From NCBI RefSeq assembly GCF_027487935.1, contig NZ_JAIYCP010000012.1:1-33046 (forward strand): DNA of 33,046 nt, given 5' to 3'. The notes beneath the pieces are model-generated. The model did no database searches. It was not told where the DNA came from and worked only from the letters and a program-made list of their open reading frames with translations. This document shows, one piece after another, positions 21,709-29,957 of this stretch. The DNA is from Brevundimonas sp. GTDB lineage: Bacteria > Pseudomonadota > Alphaproteobacteria > Caulobacterales > Caulobacteraceae. Position numbers and translations under genes: made by a program. Positions within the stretch are counted from its first letter, which is position 1. Each line of letters starts with the position of its first letter.

Positions 21709-22629
21709 TCAGGCGGCCCGTGCACCCGCGACCCGGGCCATTTCGATCTGGGCGGACAGACCCGAGGGCATGTCACGGTCCGGCACCATCGACAGGGTAT
21801 TGAGCCGTTCGATATCGCTGGCCTGGATCATGACGCTGGACACCGAGGGGTCGTTCAGGGCGTAGGCCAGGCAGATGGCCTCGGCTGACCAGTTGCGGGT
21901 TTGGTACAGGAAGGCGAAATTGCCGGCATGGGCGAGATCACCATCTTCCGGTTTCGGTTTGCCCCCGAAGCCGAAGAAGCCTGTTTTCCGGACATTGGGA
22001 GAGGTCGCTTTTTTGGCCGTGTTCAGGCTATCCGGGAAATATCCATAGACGAAAACGGCCATGTCACCCTCGCGCGCGGCGCGCAGGCGGGCGCGCACCT
22101 GCCAGCTGCAGTTGACGTGCAGCGGTGAGGCCAGGACGTCGAAGGCACCGGTCGAGACATAGGCGTCCATCACTGCGCCGTCGCCCGAGATGCCCAGCAG
22201 TCGCACCTGTTCGGTGGCGCGCAGGGCCTTGAGAGCGCTCAGCGTGGACTGCGGCAGCTCATGTTCTGCGGGCTCATCGAGGAGAGCCAGGTCGAAATAT
22301 CCCAGGCCGGAGACGTTCAGGGTCTTGTCGATCGCTGCCGTGATGCCCTGGGCCGAGAAGTCGCGGTCCGAACCGCGGCGGCCGTCGCCGGCACCGAGGG
22401 TCAGGGACACCTGCACCAGCTTGCGATCGACATGCCCCAATGCCTGACCCAGGACCTCGGCCAGCACCGGGTCGGCGTTCTCGAGGCGGTAGGAGTTGAT
22501 GCCGGCTTCCAGGGCCGAATAGATCAGTTCGCGACCGGCATCAGGCCCGGCGGTGATGTCGCGGATCCCGAAACTGAGGGTCAGGCAGGAAACGGCCTGT
22601 CCGGTCAGGCCGAAGGGACGGTAGCGCAT
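21709..22629 (-). CDS. Aldo/keto reductase-fold protein lacking the catalytic tetrad
   Basis: The 306-aa protein begins as a typical AKR barrel (MRYRPFGLTGQAVSCLTLSF) with the helix-strand pattern GRELIYSALEAGINSYRLEN and the later LALLDEPAEHELP. The residues normally catalytic in the family are missing: the Asp and Tyr of DTAxxYG are replaced (INSYRLENADP), the Lys strand reads KLVQVSLTLG, and the His of the LHxxD stretch is Asp. Reductase activity is therefore doubtful and it may be a binding or scaffold protein. It lies between monothiol glutaredoxin and BolA on the same strand. The ATG at 22629 follows GGGAGA by 7 bases, in the 4-bp gap after the BolA stop. Confidence 0.8.
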   Translation of the reverse strand: MRYRPFGLTGQAVSCLTLSFGIRDITAGPDAGRELIYSALEAGINSYRLENADPVLAEVLGQALGHVDRKLVQVSLTLGAGDGRRGSDRDFSAQGITAAIDKTLNVSGLGYFDLALLDEPAEHELPQSTLSALKALRATEQVRLLGISGDGAVMDAYVSTGAFDVLASPLHVNCSWQVRARLRAAREGDMAVFVYGYFPDSLNTAKKATSPNVRKTGFFGFGGKPKPEDGDLAHAGNFAFLYQTRNWSAEAICLAYALNDPSVSSVMIQASDIERLNTLSMVPDRDMPSGLSAQIEMARVAGARAA

Positions 22630-22633
22630 GGGG

Positions 22634-22888
22634 TTAGTCTCCCTGCTGGGTCGAGGCGGGCGGGGCTGAGGTCTCAAGCGCCAGCGCATGCAGTTCGCCA
22701 CCCATCTTGCCCTTCAGGGCGGCATAGACGAGTTGATGCTGGCGCACCCGGGGCAGACCCGCGAAGGTCGGGGCCACGATCCGCGCGCGATAATGATCGC
22801 CGTCGCCGGCCAGATCGTCGATGACGATCTCGGCATCGGGAAAGGCTTCGGTCAGATGGCCGCGAAGCGTTTCGACGGACATGGGCAT
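22634..22888 (-). CDS. BolA-family protein
   Basis: The 84-aa protein shows the BolA fold signature: the N-terminal helix MPMSVETLRGHLTEAFPDAE, the GDGDHYRARIVAPTF strand-loop, and the RVRQHQLVYAALKGKMGGEL helix with HAL near the end, where the conserved His can help ligate an Fe-S cluster shared with a CGFS glutaredoxin. BolA proteins act in Fe-S delivery or as transcriptional and stress factors. Its gene is close to the partner glutaredoxin, separated by the AKR-like gene. ATG 22888 or 22882 may be used; GGAGA lies 11 bases before the first. Confidence 0.9.
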   Translation of the reverse strand: MPMSVETLRGHLTEAFPDAEIVIDDLAGDGDHYRARIVAPTFAGLPRVRQHQLVYAALKGKMGGELHALALETSAPPASTQQGD

Positions 22889-22945
22889 GGACGGCGCGGT
22901 CTCCGGATTCGTGCCCGAGGATGACGCATAAACCTTAATGGGGGG

Positions 22946-23470
22946 CTACGGTCCTTCACGCCCGGGCCGCTCCAGCAGCACGACGGGTGAGCCCTTGTAG
23001 AGGGTCTCGGCATAGGGGCGGTAGCCGACCCGCGCCGCCAGGGCGTGGGACGGGGCATTGTCGGGGGAGATCATGCAGACGGTGCGCGCGGCCTTCAGGG
23101 TGTCATCGCACCAGGCCAGGGCCGCTGATACGGCCTCGAAGGCCAGACCCTTGCCCTGGAAACGCGGAGCCACGCCCCAGCCGAGTTCGGGGACATCGAA
23201 GGCGGGTTCGAGGATGCGGCGGTAGTCCAGCACCCCGACGCTGCCGACATAGTCGCCGGTCGCCGTCTCGCGGATCGACCAGTTTCCGTGGCCCTTGACC
23301 TGCCAATGCCCGACGTCGCGCAGCAGGCGGAACCAGACGTCCTCGGATGTCAGGGGGGCGGGAAAGATGGCGGTGGCGAAGACCGGGTCGCCCCACAGGG
23401 CGATGAGGTCGTCGAGGTCGTCCGACTGGACCGGCGTCAGGGTCAGACGGTCGGTGCGGCGTATGGTCAT
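22946..23470 (-). CDS. GNAT-family N-acetyltransferase (RimJ-like)
   Basis: The 174-aa protein fits the RimJ/RimL group: the start MTIRRTDRLTLTPVQSDDLD, the NWSIRETATGDYVGSVGV strand, the acetyl-CoA loop PRFQGKGLAFEAVSA (R-x-x-G-x-G) and the NAPSHALAARVGYRPYAET segment typical of the family end. It transfers an acetyl group to an amine, commonly a protein N terminus or small molecule; the target is unknown. ATG at 23470 is preferred over an in-frame start 12 codons earlier because it begins at the family motif. Confidence 0.88.
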   Translation of the reverse strand: MTIRRTDRLTLTPVQSDDLDDLIALWGDPVFATAIFPAPLTSEDVWFRLLRDVGHWQVKGHGNWSIRETATGDYVGSVGVLDYRRILEPAFDVPELGWGVAPRFQGKGLAFEAVSAALAWCDDTLKAARTVCMISPDNAPSHALAARVGYRPYAETLYKGSPVVLLERPGREGP

Positions 23471-23558
23471 GCGAACAGGGCTCCCGCGCGCTCGATCCGG
23501 GCCCACCGCCCGATCACGCGTCGACAGGCGGCCAGCCGGGTCCTGCGCGAAGGGTCGC

Positions 23559-24287
23559 TCACATCAGCCCCAGCTGTTTGAAACTGGCCACGCCGTCGCG
23601 GCCGACGATCAGGTGATCGTGGACGTCGATACCGAGGGCGCGGGCGGCCTCGATGATCTGGCGGGTCATCTCGATGTCGGGGCGGGAGGGGGTCGGGTCG
23701 CCGGACGGGTGGTTGTGGACGATGATCATCGACTTGGCCGACAGCTCCAGCGCCCGGCGCACCACCTCGCGCGGATAGACCGGAGCATGGTCGACCGTGC
23801 CGCGATTCTGGATTTCGTCGAGGATCAACTGGTTGCGGTTGTCGAGATAGAGGACGCGGAACTGCTCGCGGGCCTCATGCTGCAGCGACAGGCGGACATA
23901 GGCGACCAGGGCGGTCCAGGAGGAGATGACGGTGCGTTTGGCGGCCTGTTCCTTGATGACCCGGCGGGCGACCTCATGCAGGGCGGCGAGGTCCAGAGCG
24001 GTTTCGGTGCCGATGCCTTTCGTCCGGCCCTTCGTGTCCTCGGCCCTGACCGTGATCAGGTCCTCGACCGGGGCGGCGAGCACGGCGGCCAGGGAGCCGA
24101 AGCGGGCCAGCAAGGCCTTGGCGATGGGTTTGACGTCGCCCTGGGGCTGGCTGCGGAACAGGAACAGTTCGAGCAGTTCATAGTCGGGCAGGTGGTGGAT
24201 GCCGGCGCCGCGGGCGCGGTCCCGCAGGCGTTCGCGGTGGCCCGTGTGGTGGGGTTTGGGCGCGGGTGCCGGTGCCGTGGCGTCCAT
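23559..24287 (-). CDS. radC: RadC-family JAB1/MPN-domain protein
   Basis: The 242-aa protein has an N-terminal helix-hairpin-helix part ([20 protein letters not shown] ... [20 protein letters not shown]) and a C-terminal JAB metalloprotease-like domain with [15 protein letters not shown] (about 193-207), whose two His and Asp bind a metal. Despite its historical name, a role in DNA repair is not established. The start lies only 2 bp after the stop of the antitoxin-like gene, so the two are probably co-translated. It may once have been adjacent to map, with the toxin-antitoxin pair inserted. Confidence 0.92.
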   Translation of the reverse strand: MDATAPAPAPKPHHTGHRERLRDRARGAGIHHLPDYELLELFLFRSQPQGDVKPIAKALLARFGSLAAVLAAPVEDLITVRAEDTKGRTKGIGTETALDLAALHEVARRVIKEQAAKRTVISSWTALVAYVRLSLQHEAREQFRVLYLDNRNQLILDEIQNRGTVDHAPVYPREVVRRALELSAKSMIIVHNHPSGDPTPSRPDIEMTRQIIEAARALGIDVHDHLIVGRDGVASFKQLGLM

Positions 24288-24289
24288 GG

Positions 24290-24634
24290 TCAGGCGGCGG
24301 CCCGGCGGTTTGAAACCCTCAGCTCGAAATGGTCGTAGGGGAAGATAACCTTGCCGCTCTCGCCGCGCCGGACGACGCCGCTCTTGATCAGGCCGGTGAC
24401 GTCGCCGTGTACAGCCTTGACGTCACGGTCGACCTTTCGCGCCACCTCACGGATGCTCATCTCGCCGGCTCCGGCCATGGCGGTCAGTATGTCCCAGCGC
24501 TTGCCGGTCAGGATGCGCCAGAGCAGGTCGGACGTGATGAAACTGATCTCGGCGTAACCCTTCTCGACGCCTTCAAAGGCGCTTCGGAAGTCGGCGAAGA
24601 CCTCATCTTCGGTCCTCACGCTGAAGACGACCAT
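24290..24634 (-). CDS. TumA-like antitoxin, winged-HTH protein
   Basis: The 114-aa protein ends in a winged helix-turn-helix ([20 protein letters not shown], then [20 protein letters not shown]) of the HVO_A0114/COG4190 type. It follows and overlaps by 32 bp the gene of a TumE-family (DUF6516) toxin, the order of tumE-tumA systems, in which the HTH protein neutralises the toxin and represses the operon. The start ATG at 24634 lies inside the toxin gene. The frame is open further upstream but in the region coding for the toxin. Confidence 0.82.
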   Translation of the reverse strand: MVVFSVRTEDEVFADFRSAFEGVEKGYAEISFITSDLLWRILTGKRWDILTAMAGAGEMSIREVARKVDRDVKAVHGDVTGLIKSGVVRRGESGKVIFPYDHFELRVSNRRAAA

Positions 24635-24917
24635 TCTGAAGTCGCCATTCTCGTACCGTTCGTCGGAAATCGAGTTCGAGCCGGGCGAGGTCATGAAATT
24701 CATAGGGCATCTCCGCGTCACCGATGTGGACGTGGTCGCCTTTGCCCCGCTCGTTATCGAAACGAACGACGCAGACCTCGTCGCAGACGAAGGCCAGGCT
24801 GTATTTGTAAAAATGGGTCGAGCCGACGACCGGGACCGGCACTTCCCAAACCCGGATGTGCATGGCCTCATCCTCGCCGACGCCGACCTCATCCTCACGG
24901 ATCAACCGCGCCTTCAT
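24603..24917 (-). CDS. TumE-like toxin (DUF6516)
   Basis: The 104-aa protein carries the DUF6516 core VVRFDNERGKGDHVHIGDAE (about residues 49-68, with the DNE and KGDHxH motifs) plus the preceding HFYKYSLAF strand. Family members are toxins of TumE/TumA pairs; their cellular target is unsettled. The antitoxin gene overlaps its 3' end. Its ATG at 24917 is directly next to an 18-bp perfect palindrome and has no ribosome-binding site; ATG at 24863 has GAGG 8 bases upstream but would trim part of the conserved N terminus. Confidence 0.82.
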   Translation of the reverse strand: MKARLIREDEVGVGEDEAMHIRVWEVPVPVVGSTHFYKYSLAFVCDEVCVVRFDNERGKGDHVHIGDAEMPYEFHDLARLELDFRRTVREWRLQNGRLQREDRR

Positions 24918-24952
24918 GTTGGAGCATGCTCCAACAGATTAGGTGTTGTCAA
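24918..24952 (-). promoter_or_regulatory. TumE/TumA promoter with 18-bp perfect palindrome
   Basis: GTTGGAGCATGCTCCAAC (24918-24935) is a perfect palindrome immediately before the toxin start codon. On the minus strand a consensus TTGACA lies at 24947-24952, within a second partial dyad GTTGTCAAC. With 17-bp spacing the -10 region falls inside the palindrome, the expected place for autorepression by the HTH antitoxin. Transcription would begin near the ATG, so the mRNA could be leaderless. Confidence 0.7.
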
Positions 24953-24996
24953 CTGGTCCAACAGCGCCTCCCGACTGTGCGGAAGAGCAACCTATC

Positions 24997-25821
24997 CTAG
25001 AATACGGGTCTGAACAGTCCCGCCGGGCTGGCGCTGAACAGTTCCACGCCGGTTTCGGTGACACCGCAGGTATGTTCGCACTGGGCCGACAGCGACTTGT
25101 CGCGGGTGACGGCGGTCCAGCCGTCGGACAGGACCTTCACGTGCGGCTTGCCCAGGTTCACCATCGGCTCGACGGTGAAGAACATGCCGGCTTTCAGCGT
25201 CGCGCCCTCGCCGCGGCGGCCGTAGTGCAGGACGTTGGGGCTGTCGTGGAACAGGCGGCCGATGCCGTGGCCGCAGAAGTCGCGGACCACCGACATGCGG
25301 GCGGCCTCGACCACCTGCTGGATGGCATAGCCGATGTCGCCGAAGGTATTGCCCGGCCTGATCATGGCCAGACCGGCCTCGAGCGAGTCATAGGTGACCT
25401 CGATCAGCTTGCGGGCGCGGGCGTTGATCTCGCCGACGGCGTACATGCGGCTGGAATCGCCATGCCAGCCGTCGACGATGACGGTGTGGTCGATGTTGAC
25501 GATATCGCCCTCCTTCAGAACCTTGTCGCCGGGAATGCCGTGGCAGACGACGTGGTTGATCGAGGTGCAGATGGTCTTCTCATAGCCCTTGTAGCCGAGG
25601 CAGGCGGGCAGGGCCCCGTGGTCGAGGGTGAACTCGCGCATGCGGTCGTCCAGCTCGCCCGTGGTCACGCCGGGGACCACGAAGGGCGTGATCATGTCCA
25701 GCGCGGCACCCACCAGACGGCCGGCCGCGCGCATACCCTCCCAGGCCTCGTCGCCCTCATGGATGCGGATCTCGTGGGTGCGGACGAAGGCGTCGCTGTC
25801 CAGTTCGGGGGTCTCGTACAT
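24997..25821 (-). CDS. map: Methionine aminopeptidase, type I
   Basis: The 274-aa enzyme removes the initiator Met from new proteins. Metal ligands are visible: Asp in VNIDHTVIVDGWHGDSS (two Asp), His in FCGHGIGRLFHDSPNVLHY, Glu in FTVEPMV and Glu in GVTETGVEL. The substrate-pocket segment ICTSINHVVCHGIPGDK is typical. Length is slightly over the standard 260, with no N-terminal zinc finger. It stands upstream of the toxin-antitoxin pair on the same strand, with 79 bp between its stop and the toxin start, so it has its own 3' end. Confidence 0.97.
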   Translation of the reverse strand: MYETPELDSDAFVRTHEIRIHEGDEAWEGMRAAGRLVGAALDMITPFVVPGVTTGELDDRMREFTLDHGALPACLGYKGYEKTICTSINHVVCHGIPGDKVLKEGDIVNIDHTVIVDGWHGDSSRMYAVGEINARARKLIEVTYDSLEAGLAMIRPGNTFGDIGYAIQQVVEAARMSVVRDFCGHGIGRLFHDSPNVLHYGRRGEGATLKAGMFFTVEPMVNLGKPHVKVLSDGWTAVTRDKSLSAQCEHTCGVTETGVELFSASPAGLFRPVF

Positions 25822-25925
25822 GGGGGGCTTTCGGCAGGCGGCAGGCTCGGTTCAGATGACGACCATAGCACAGATGCTCAAGGCGACACGATGACCGGGC
25901 GGCGACGGGGGTCTAGGGTGTGGCC

Positions 25926-26678
25926 ATGACCGAATCCTCCCCCACCGCTGCCGTCCTCATCATCGGTGACGAGGTCCTGTCCGGCCGGACGCAGGACACC
26001 AATCTGAACACCATCGCCCGGTTCCTGGCGGCGCTGGGGATCGACCTCGAGGAGGCGCGAACGATCGGCGACCGCAAGGACCAGATCGTCGACAGTCTGA
26101 ACGCCCTGCGGGTGGCCCACGACTATGTCTTCACCACCGGCGGTATCGGGCCGACCCATGACGACATCACCGCCGATGCGGTGGCGACGGCCTTCGGCGT
26201 GGCCCTGCCCGAGCATCCGGACGCCATGGCGATCCTGGGGCGACGGTATGGCGACGCGTTCAATACGGCGCGGCGGCGGATGGCGCGGATCCCGGAGGGC
26301 GGGACGCTGATCGCCAATCCGGTGACCGATGCGCCGGGGTTCCAGATCGGCAATGTCTTCGTCATGGCCGGGGTGCCGAAGATCATGACCGCCATGCTGG
26401 AGGATGTGGCGCCCCGGCTGCGGACCGGGGCGGTGGTGCATGCGCGGACCGTCCGGGTGACCGGGGTGGGCGAGGGCGCGATCGCCGACCTGCTGACCGC
26501 CGCGGCGCGGGCCGAGCGCGAGATCAGCTTCGGCAGCTATCCCTTCGGCCATGGCTCGGTGGGCGAGCTGGGGACGAATCTGGTGGTGCGGGGGCGGGAT
26601 GAAGCGAAGGTCGAGGCGGCGGTTGATGGACTACTGGCGGACCTCGCGATGGCGGGGATTGAGGCGGTTCAGATCTGA
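25926..26678 (+). CDS. CinA N-terminal-domain (MoaB/Mog-fold) protein
   Basis: The 250-aa protein is the molybdopterin-binding-like half of CinA: TAAVLIIGDEVLSGRTQDTN (start), FTTGGIGPTHDDITADAVAT (Mog-type loop) and FVMAGVPKIMTAMLEDVAPR. The C-terminal nicotinamide-nucleotide amidohydrolase domain (PncC) of full-length CinA is missing, as in many short Alphaproteobacterial homologues. ADP-ribose or NMN-related chemistry is known for the larger protein; activity of the short form is uncertain. ATG at 25926 has AGGG 7 bases upstream. Divergent from map. Confidence 0.87.
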   Translation: MTESSPTAAVLIIGDEVLSGRTQDTNLNTIARFLAALGIDLEEARTIGDRKDQIVDSLNALRVAHDYVFTTGGIGPTHDDITADAVATAFGVALPEHPDAMAILGRRYGDAFNTARRRMARIPEGGTLIANPVTDAPGFQIGNVFVMAGVPKIMTAMLEDVAPRLRTGAVVHARTVRVTGVGEGAIADLLTAAARAEREISFGSYPFGHGSVGELGTNLVVRGRDEAKVEAAVDGLLADLAMAGIEAVQI

Positions 26679-26680
26679 TC

Positions 26681-26831
26681 CTTCTCCCGTTGGGAGAAGG
26701 TGGCGCGCAGCGCCGGATGTGGGTCGGCGGGTTGAAGCGGCGAAGCCGCCCAGAGGTGATAGACCCACACCCTTTCGCCTTGCCGATCGCTTCGCTCCCG
26801 GAGGCTCAAGCCCTCTCCCAATGGGAGAGGG
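26681..26831. repeat. Twin-hairpin intergenic repeat (TCTCCC...GGGAGA type)
   Basis: Hairpins CCTTCTCCCGTTGGGAGAAGG (26681-26701) and CCCTCTCCCAATGGGAGAGG (26811-26830) flank a 109-bp core that contains GGTGGCGCGCAGCGCC and an inverted pair GTGGGTC/GACCCAC. It fills the convergent gap between the CinA-like and xylanase genes (26679-26831), reaching the xylanase stop. It looks like a REP-type element serving as a two-way terminator. Confidence 0.78.
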
Positions 26832-27923
26832 TCAGCGTTGGAACGCTTCGGCCACGGCGTGAAAGGCCGGATTGGCGCCGCCCCGGGCGTCAAGCAGCAG
26901 GGCGCTTTCGTCGGGCCGGTTCTTGCCCTCGGCCCGGACCAGCCAGCTGTCGGTGTCGCGCAGGCCCCAGGTGGTGAAGGCGTAGCGCTGGTGTTCCGGC
27001 AGGGCCATGAAGGCCTCGGCCAGCTCGCCGACGCGGGCGACCTGCTGGGCGCGGCGTTCGGCGGTCGAGCGCAGGTCCGGCATCCGGCCGCCGTCGCGCT
27101 GCATGGGGAAGTCGAGCTCGGAGACGTGGATCGGCAGGCCGAGCGAGGCGGCGTCGCGCATGAAGGCGGTGATCTGTCCGGCCGGGATCTCGATGTCGAG
27201 ATGTGACTGGGTGCCGATGCCGCCGATCGGGGCCCCGAGTTTCAGCAGGCGTTCGACCAGTTTGAGGAAGGTCGCGCCTTTGCGCGGGATGTTCTCGAGA
27301 TTGTATTCGTTGAGGAAGAGGACGGCTTCCGGATCGGCCGCCTTCGCCTGTTCGAAGGCGCGGACCATATAGCCGTCCATGCCCAGCGCCCGGCTCCAGT
27401 GGCAGTCGCGCAGTCCGTTGCCGTCCTCGGCCACGGGCTCGTTGACCACGTCCCAGCCGGCCATCCGGCCCCGGTAGCGACCGACGAAAGTGGTGATGTA
27501 GCGGTCGTATTCGGCGGCGAAGCGGGCGCGGGACAGCTGCGCATCATCGAAGACCTCCGCCCCCTGGGAGTACCAGATGACGGTGTGGCCATGGACGCGC
27601 AGGCCGTTGTGGTGGGCGAAGGCCACGACCCGGTCGGAGGGCTCGAAATCGTAGCTGAAGCCGGGGCCGAGGGTGCGCTCCATCTTCTGCTCCCATTCGG
27701 GGGTCAGCTGGGAGCAATGGCGCAGCGTCTGCTCGACCCAGTCCGGCTGGTCGAGCTGCCAGGTCATGCCGGTGGCGCCGAAGGGAAAGGGGGCGAGGGC
27801 CTTCAGCGGTGGGGCGAGCGGACCGTCGGCGGTCCGGGCCGAGGCGAGGCGGTCACAGGCTGCAAGTGCCAGGGGCGCCGCGAGCAGGGCGCGGCGGTTC
27901 AGTCCGGGCGGATCAGCCCGCAC
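26832..27923 (-). CDS. GH10 endo-1,4-beta-xylanase, exported
   Basis: The 363-aa protein has an export signal (LNRRALLAAPLALAACD, Tat-like RR and a possible lipobox Cys at 23). The barrel contains the GH10 motifs HGHTVIWYSQ, the acid/base Glu in GWDVVNEP (about residue 160) and the nucleophile Glu in PIHVSELD (about residue 270). It therefore hydrolyses xylan-type beta-1,4 bonds with retention, at the cell surface or in the periplasm. The start is a GTG at 27923 inside the 3' end of fliJ (11-bp overlap), an unusual partner for a flagellar gene. No ATG lies near the signal sequence. Confidence 0.9.
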   Translation of the reverse strand: MRADPPGLNRRALLAAPLALAACDRLASARTADGPLAPPLKALAPFPFGATGMTWQLDQPDWVEQTLRHCSQLTPEWEQKMERTLGPGFSYDFEPSDRVVAFAHHNGLRVHGHTVIWYSQGAEVFDDAQLSRARFAAEYDRYITTFVGRYRGRMAGWDVVNEPVAEDGNGLRDCHWSRALGMDGYMVRAFEQAKAADPEAVLFLNEYNLENIPRKGATFLKLVERLLKLGAPIGGIGTQSHLDIEIPAGQITAFMRDAASLGLPIHVSELDFPMQRDGGRMPDLRSTAERRAQQVARVGELAEAFMALPEHQRYAFTTWGLRDTDSWLVRAEGKNRPDESALLLDARGGANPAFHAVAEAFQR

Positions 27924-28323
27924 GCCGCCTCAGGCCCAACTCATCAAACGCGGCCGTCTCGCGCTTGCCGGCCTCGATCGCGGCGTTGAGGCGGGTCATT
28001 TCGGCGACGTGTTCGAACTTCTTCAGTTCCTCGAAGGCGCTGGTCAGGGCGTCGCGGGCCCCTTCTTCCTCGGCGTCCATGACGACGACGTCAGCCTCTG
28101 CGGCGCCCTTGCGCAGTTTCCAGCCGTTCAGATAGGCCTGCAGCATCATGGCGGCGTCGGCGTCCCCGCGGGCGCGCTCCTGTTCGATCTCGGCCTCGGC
28201 ATCGAGCACGGCGATGCGCATTTCGGCCGAGGCGCGGCGCGCGGTGATCTCGGCGAGACGCTTCTGCAGCGTCTCGACCTCATAGTTCGAGATCCTGATC
28301 AACGATTGGGCCCAGGCGGTCAT
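27913..28323 (-). CDS. fliJ: FliJ-family flagellar export chaperone
   Basis: The 136-aa protein is a nearly continuous alpha-helical coiled coil rich in Glu, Ala, Lys and Arg (for example NYEVETLQKRLAEITARRAS), as in FliJ, the stalk that links FliI ATPase to the export gate FlhA. It follows fliI by 13 bp on the same strand, the usual order. Sequence identity within this family is low, so the call rests mainly on context, size and coiled coil. The stop codon lies inside the next gene (xylanase). Confidence 0.87.
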   Translation of the reverse strand: MTAWAQSLIRISNYEVETLQKRLAEITARRASAEMRIAVLDAEAEIEQERARGDADAAMMLQAYLNGWKLRKGAAEADVVVMDAEEEGARDALTSAFEELKKFEHVAEMTRLNAAIEAGKRETAAFDELGLRRRAG

Positions 28324-28336
28324 CGATATTCTCCGT

Positions 28337-29716
28337 TCACTGGATCATGCCTTGATTCAGGATTGCTTCCAGCCGGGTAAAGGAATCGGAAAGACCGGTG
28401 TGGTCGTCCTTGTCCTGGCCGAGGAAGGCTTCCAGCGCCGGGTTCAGGGTGATGGCCCGGTCGACGATGGGGTCGGCTCCGGCGCGATAGGCCCCGATGC
28501 GGATCAGTTCTTCCATATTGGCATAGGCCGACAGGCTCTGGCGGGCGCGCTTGTTCAGCTCGCGCTCGGGCGGGGTCTGGCAGGCGGGCAGGGTGCGACT
28601 GACGGATTTGAGCACATCGATGGCCGGGAAACGGCCCCGCTCGGCGATCTTGCGGTCCATGACGATATGGCCGTCGAGGATACCGCGCACGGCGTCGGCG
28701 ATCGGCTCGTCGTGGTCGCCACCGTCCACCAGCACGGTGAACAGGGCGGTGATGGGCCCGGCCGTGGTGCCGTCGGGCCGCACCGGGCCCGGGCCCGCCC
28801 GCTCCAGCAGCTTGGGCAGTTCGGTGAAGACGGTCGGGGTATAGCCCTTGGTGGTCGGCGGCTCGCCGGCGGCGAGGCCGATTTCGCGCTGGGCCATGGC
28901 GAACCGGGTGACCGAGTCCATCAGGCACAGGACCTCGAGGTCCTGATCGCGCATGTATTCGCTGATCGCCATGGTCATATAGGCCGCCTGGCGGCGCTTC
29001 AGGGCCGGTTCGTCACTGGTGGCGACCACGACGATGGCGCGGCGCAACCCTTCCTCGCCGAGGGTTTCCTCGATGAACTCCCGAACCTCCCGGCCCCGTT
29101 CGCCGATCAGGCCGACCACGACAACGTCACAGCTGGCCTGACGCGCCAGCATGGACAGCAGCACCGACTTGCCGACGCCGGAGCCGGCGAAAATGCCCAG
29201 ACGCTGGCCGCGGCAGGTGGTGGTGAAGACGTCCATGGCGCGGACGCCGAGATCGAGCCGCTCGCCGACCCGGCCGCGCGAATGGGCCGGGGGCGGGGGT
29301 GCGCGCAGGGGATAGGCGGCGGGCCCGACGGGCAGGGGGCCCTTGCCGTCGATCGGCTGACCGAAGGCGTCGATGATCCGGCCCAGCCAGGCGGTGGTCG
29401 GGCGGACGCTGGCCGCGGCGGAGACGATACGGATGTCGGCACCGGGGGCCACGCCCTCGACCGGGCCGAACGGCATCAGCAGGGCCTTGGCATCGCGGAA
29501 GCCGACCACCTCGGCGGGCAGGGGGGCCAGGTGCCGCCGCTCGATCTCGGCCCGGGCCCCGACCGACAGGCGCGACAGACCGCCCCGGGACTCGATCAGC
29601 AGACCGTTCACGCCCGCGACCTTGCCGGTCACGACCAGCGGGTCGATCGCTTCAACGGCGGCGATGAGAGCGTGCAAGCGAAGGATCCCGGAACAGCCCG
29701 TTAACGTTTGCTGCAT
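28337..29716 (-). CDS. fliI: Flagellar protein-export ATPase FliI
   Basis: The 459-aa protein has the F1-beta/FliI layout: an N-terminal barrel ([18 protein letters not shown]), Walker [17 protein letters not shown], the [19 protein letters not shown] segment, Walker [13 protein letters not shown] and the [11 protein letters not shown]-terminal domain with a short tail. It powers or assists export of flagellar subunits through the type III apparatus. The ATG at 29716 has no ribosome-binding site; TTAACC lies 3 bases upstream of it, and a second TTAA is at 29701-29704 just inside the gene. A TTG at codon 14 is an alternative start. First gene of fliI-fliJ-xylanase. Confidence 0.95.
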   Translation of the reverse strand: MQQTLTGCSGILRLHALIAAVEAIDPLVVTGKVAGVNGLLIESRGGLSRLSVGARAEIERRHLAPLPAEVVGFRDAKALLMPFGPVEGVAPGADIRIVSAAASVRPTTAWLGRIIDAFGQPIDGKGPLPVGPAAYPLRAPPPPAHSRGRVGERLDLGVRAMDVFTTTCRGQRLGIFAGSGVGKSVLLSMLARQASCDVVVVGLIGERGREVREFIEETLGEEGLRRAIVVVATSDEPALKRRQAAYMTMAISEYMRDQDLEVLCLMDSVTRFAMAQREIGLAAGEPPTTKGYTPTVFTELPKLLERAGPGPVRPDGTTAGPITALFTVLVDGGDHDEPIADAVRGILDGHIVMDRKIAERGRFPAIDVLKSVSRTLPACQTPPERELNKRARQSLSAYANMEELIRIGAYRAGADPIVDRAITLNPALEAFLGQDKDDHTGLSDSFTRLEAILNQGMIQ

Positions 29717-29957
29717 CGTGGTTAACGGGGGGTGAAGGCGAGCGGTGCCCGCCCGGTCAGATCAACACTTCGATGGTTGCACGAACGGAGTCGCCGACCT
29801 CAAGGCCCAGACCTCGACGTTGAATTCGTGGATCACCGGCCCCTCGCGTCGCGCCTGTGAGCATCCATCATGGGAACCAAGGGTCAAGACGCAGCCTTCG
29901 GGTTTGCGTCGGTCGTATTCGACCTATGTACTGACAACTGAATCGGAGAAGCCCCCC
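29717..29957. promoter_or_regulatory. Divergent gap between fliI and cysK
   Basis: These 241 bp hold promoters for both genes but no convincing frame. Visible signals are TTAACC (minus strand, 29720-29725) next to the fliI start, reminiscent of CtrA half-sites, and two dyads upstream of cysK: GACGCA/TGCGTC and GGTCG-N4-CGACC. No riboswitch consensus was recognised. Confidence 0.45.

Noticed and set aside
28352..29704. 450-codon open frame on the plus strand
   Set aside because: Antisense to fliI; Gly/Asp/Gln-rich shadow with no domain.
29745..29957. N-terminal extension of cysteine synthase
   Set aside because: The frame is open, but the ATG at 29958 has GGAGAA at the right distance and the upstream residues are not like the family.
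29860..29957. SAM or cysteine-related riboswitch upstream of cysK
   Set aside because: Small dyads are present but I could not match any riboswitch consensus.
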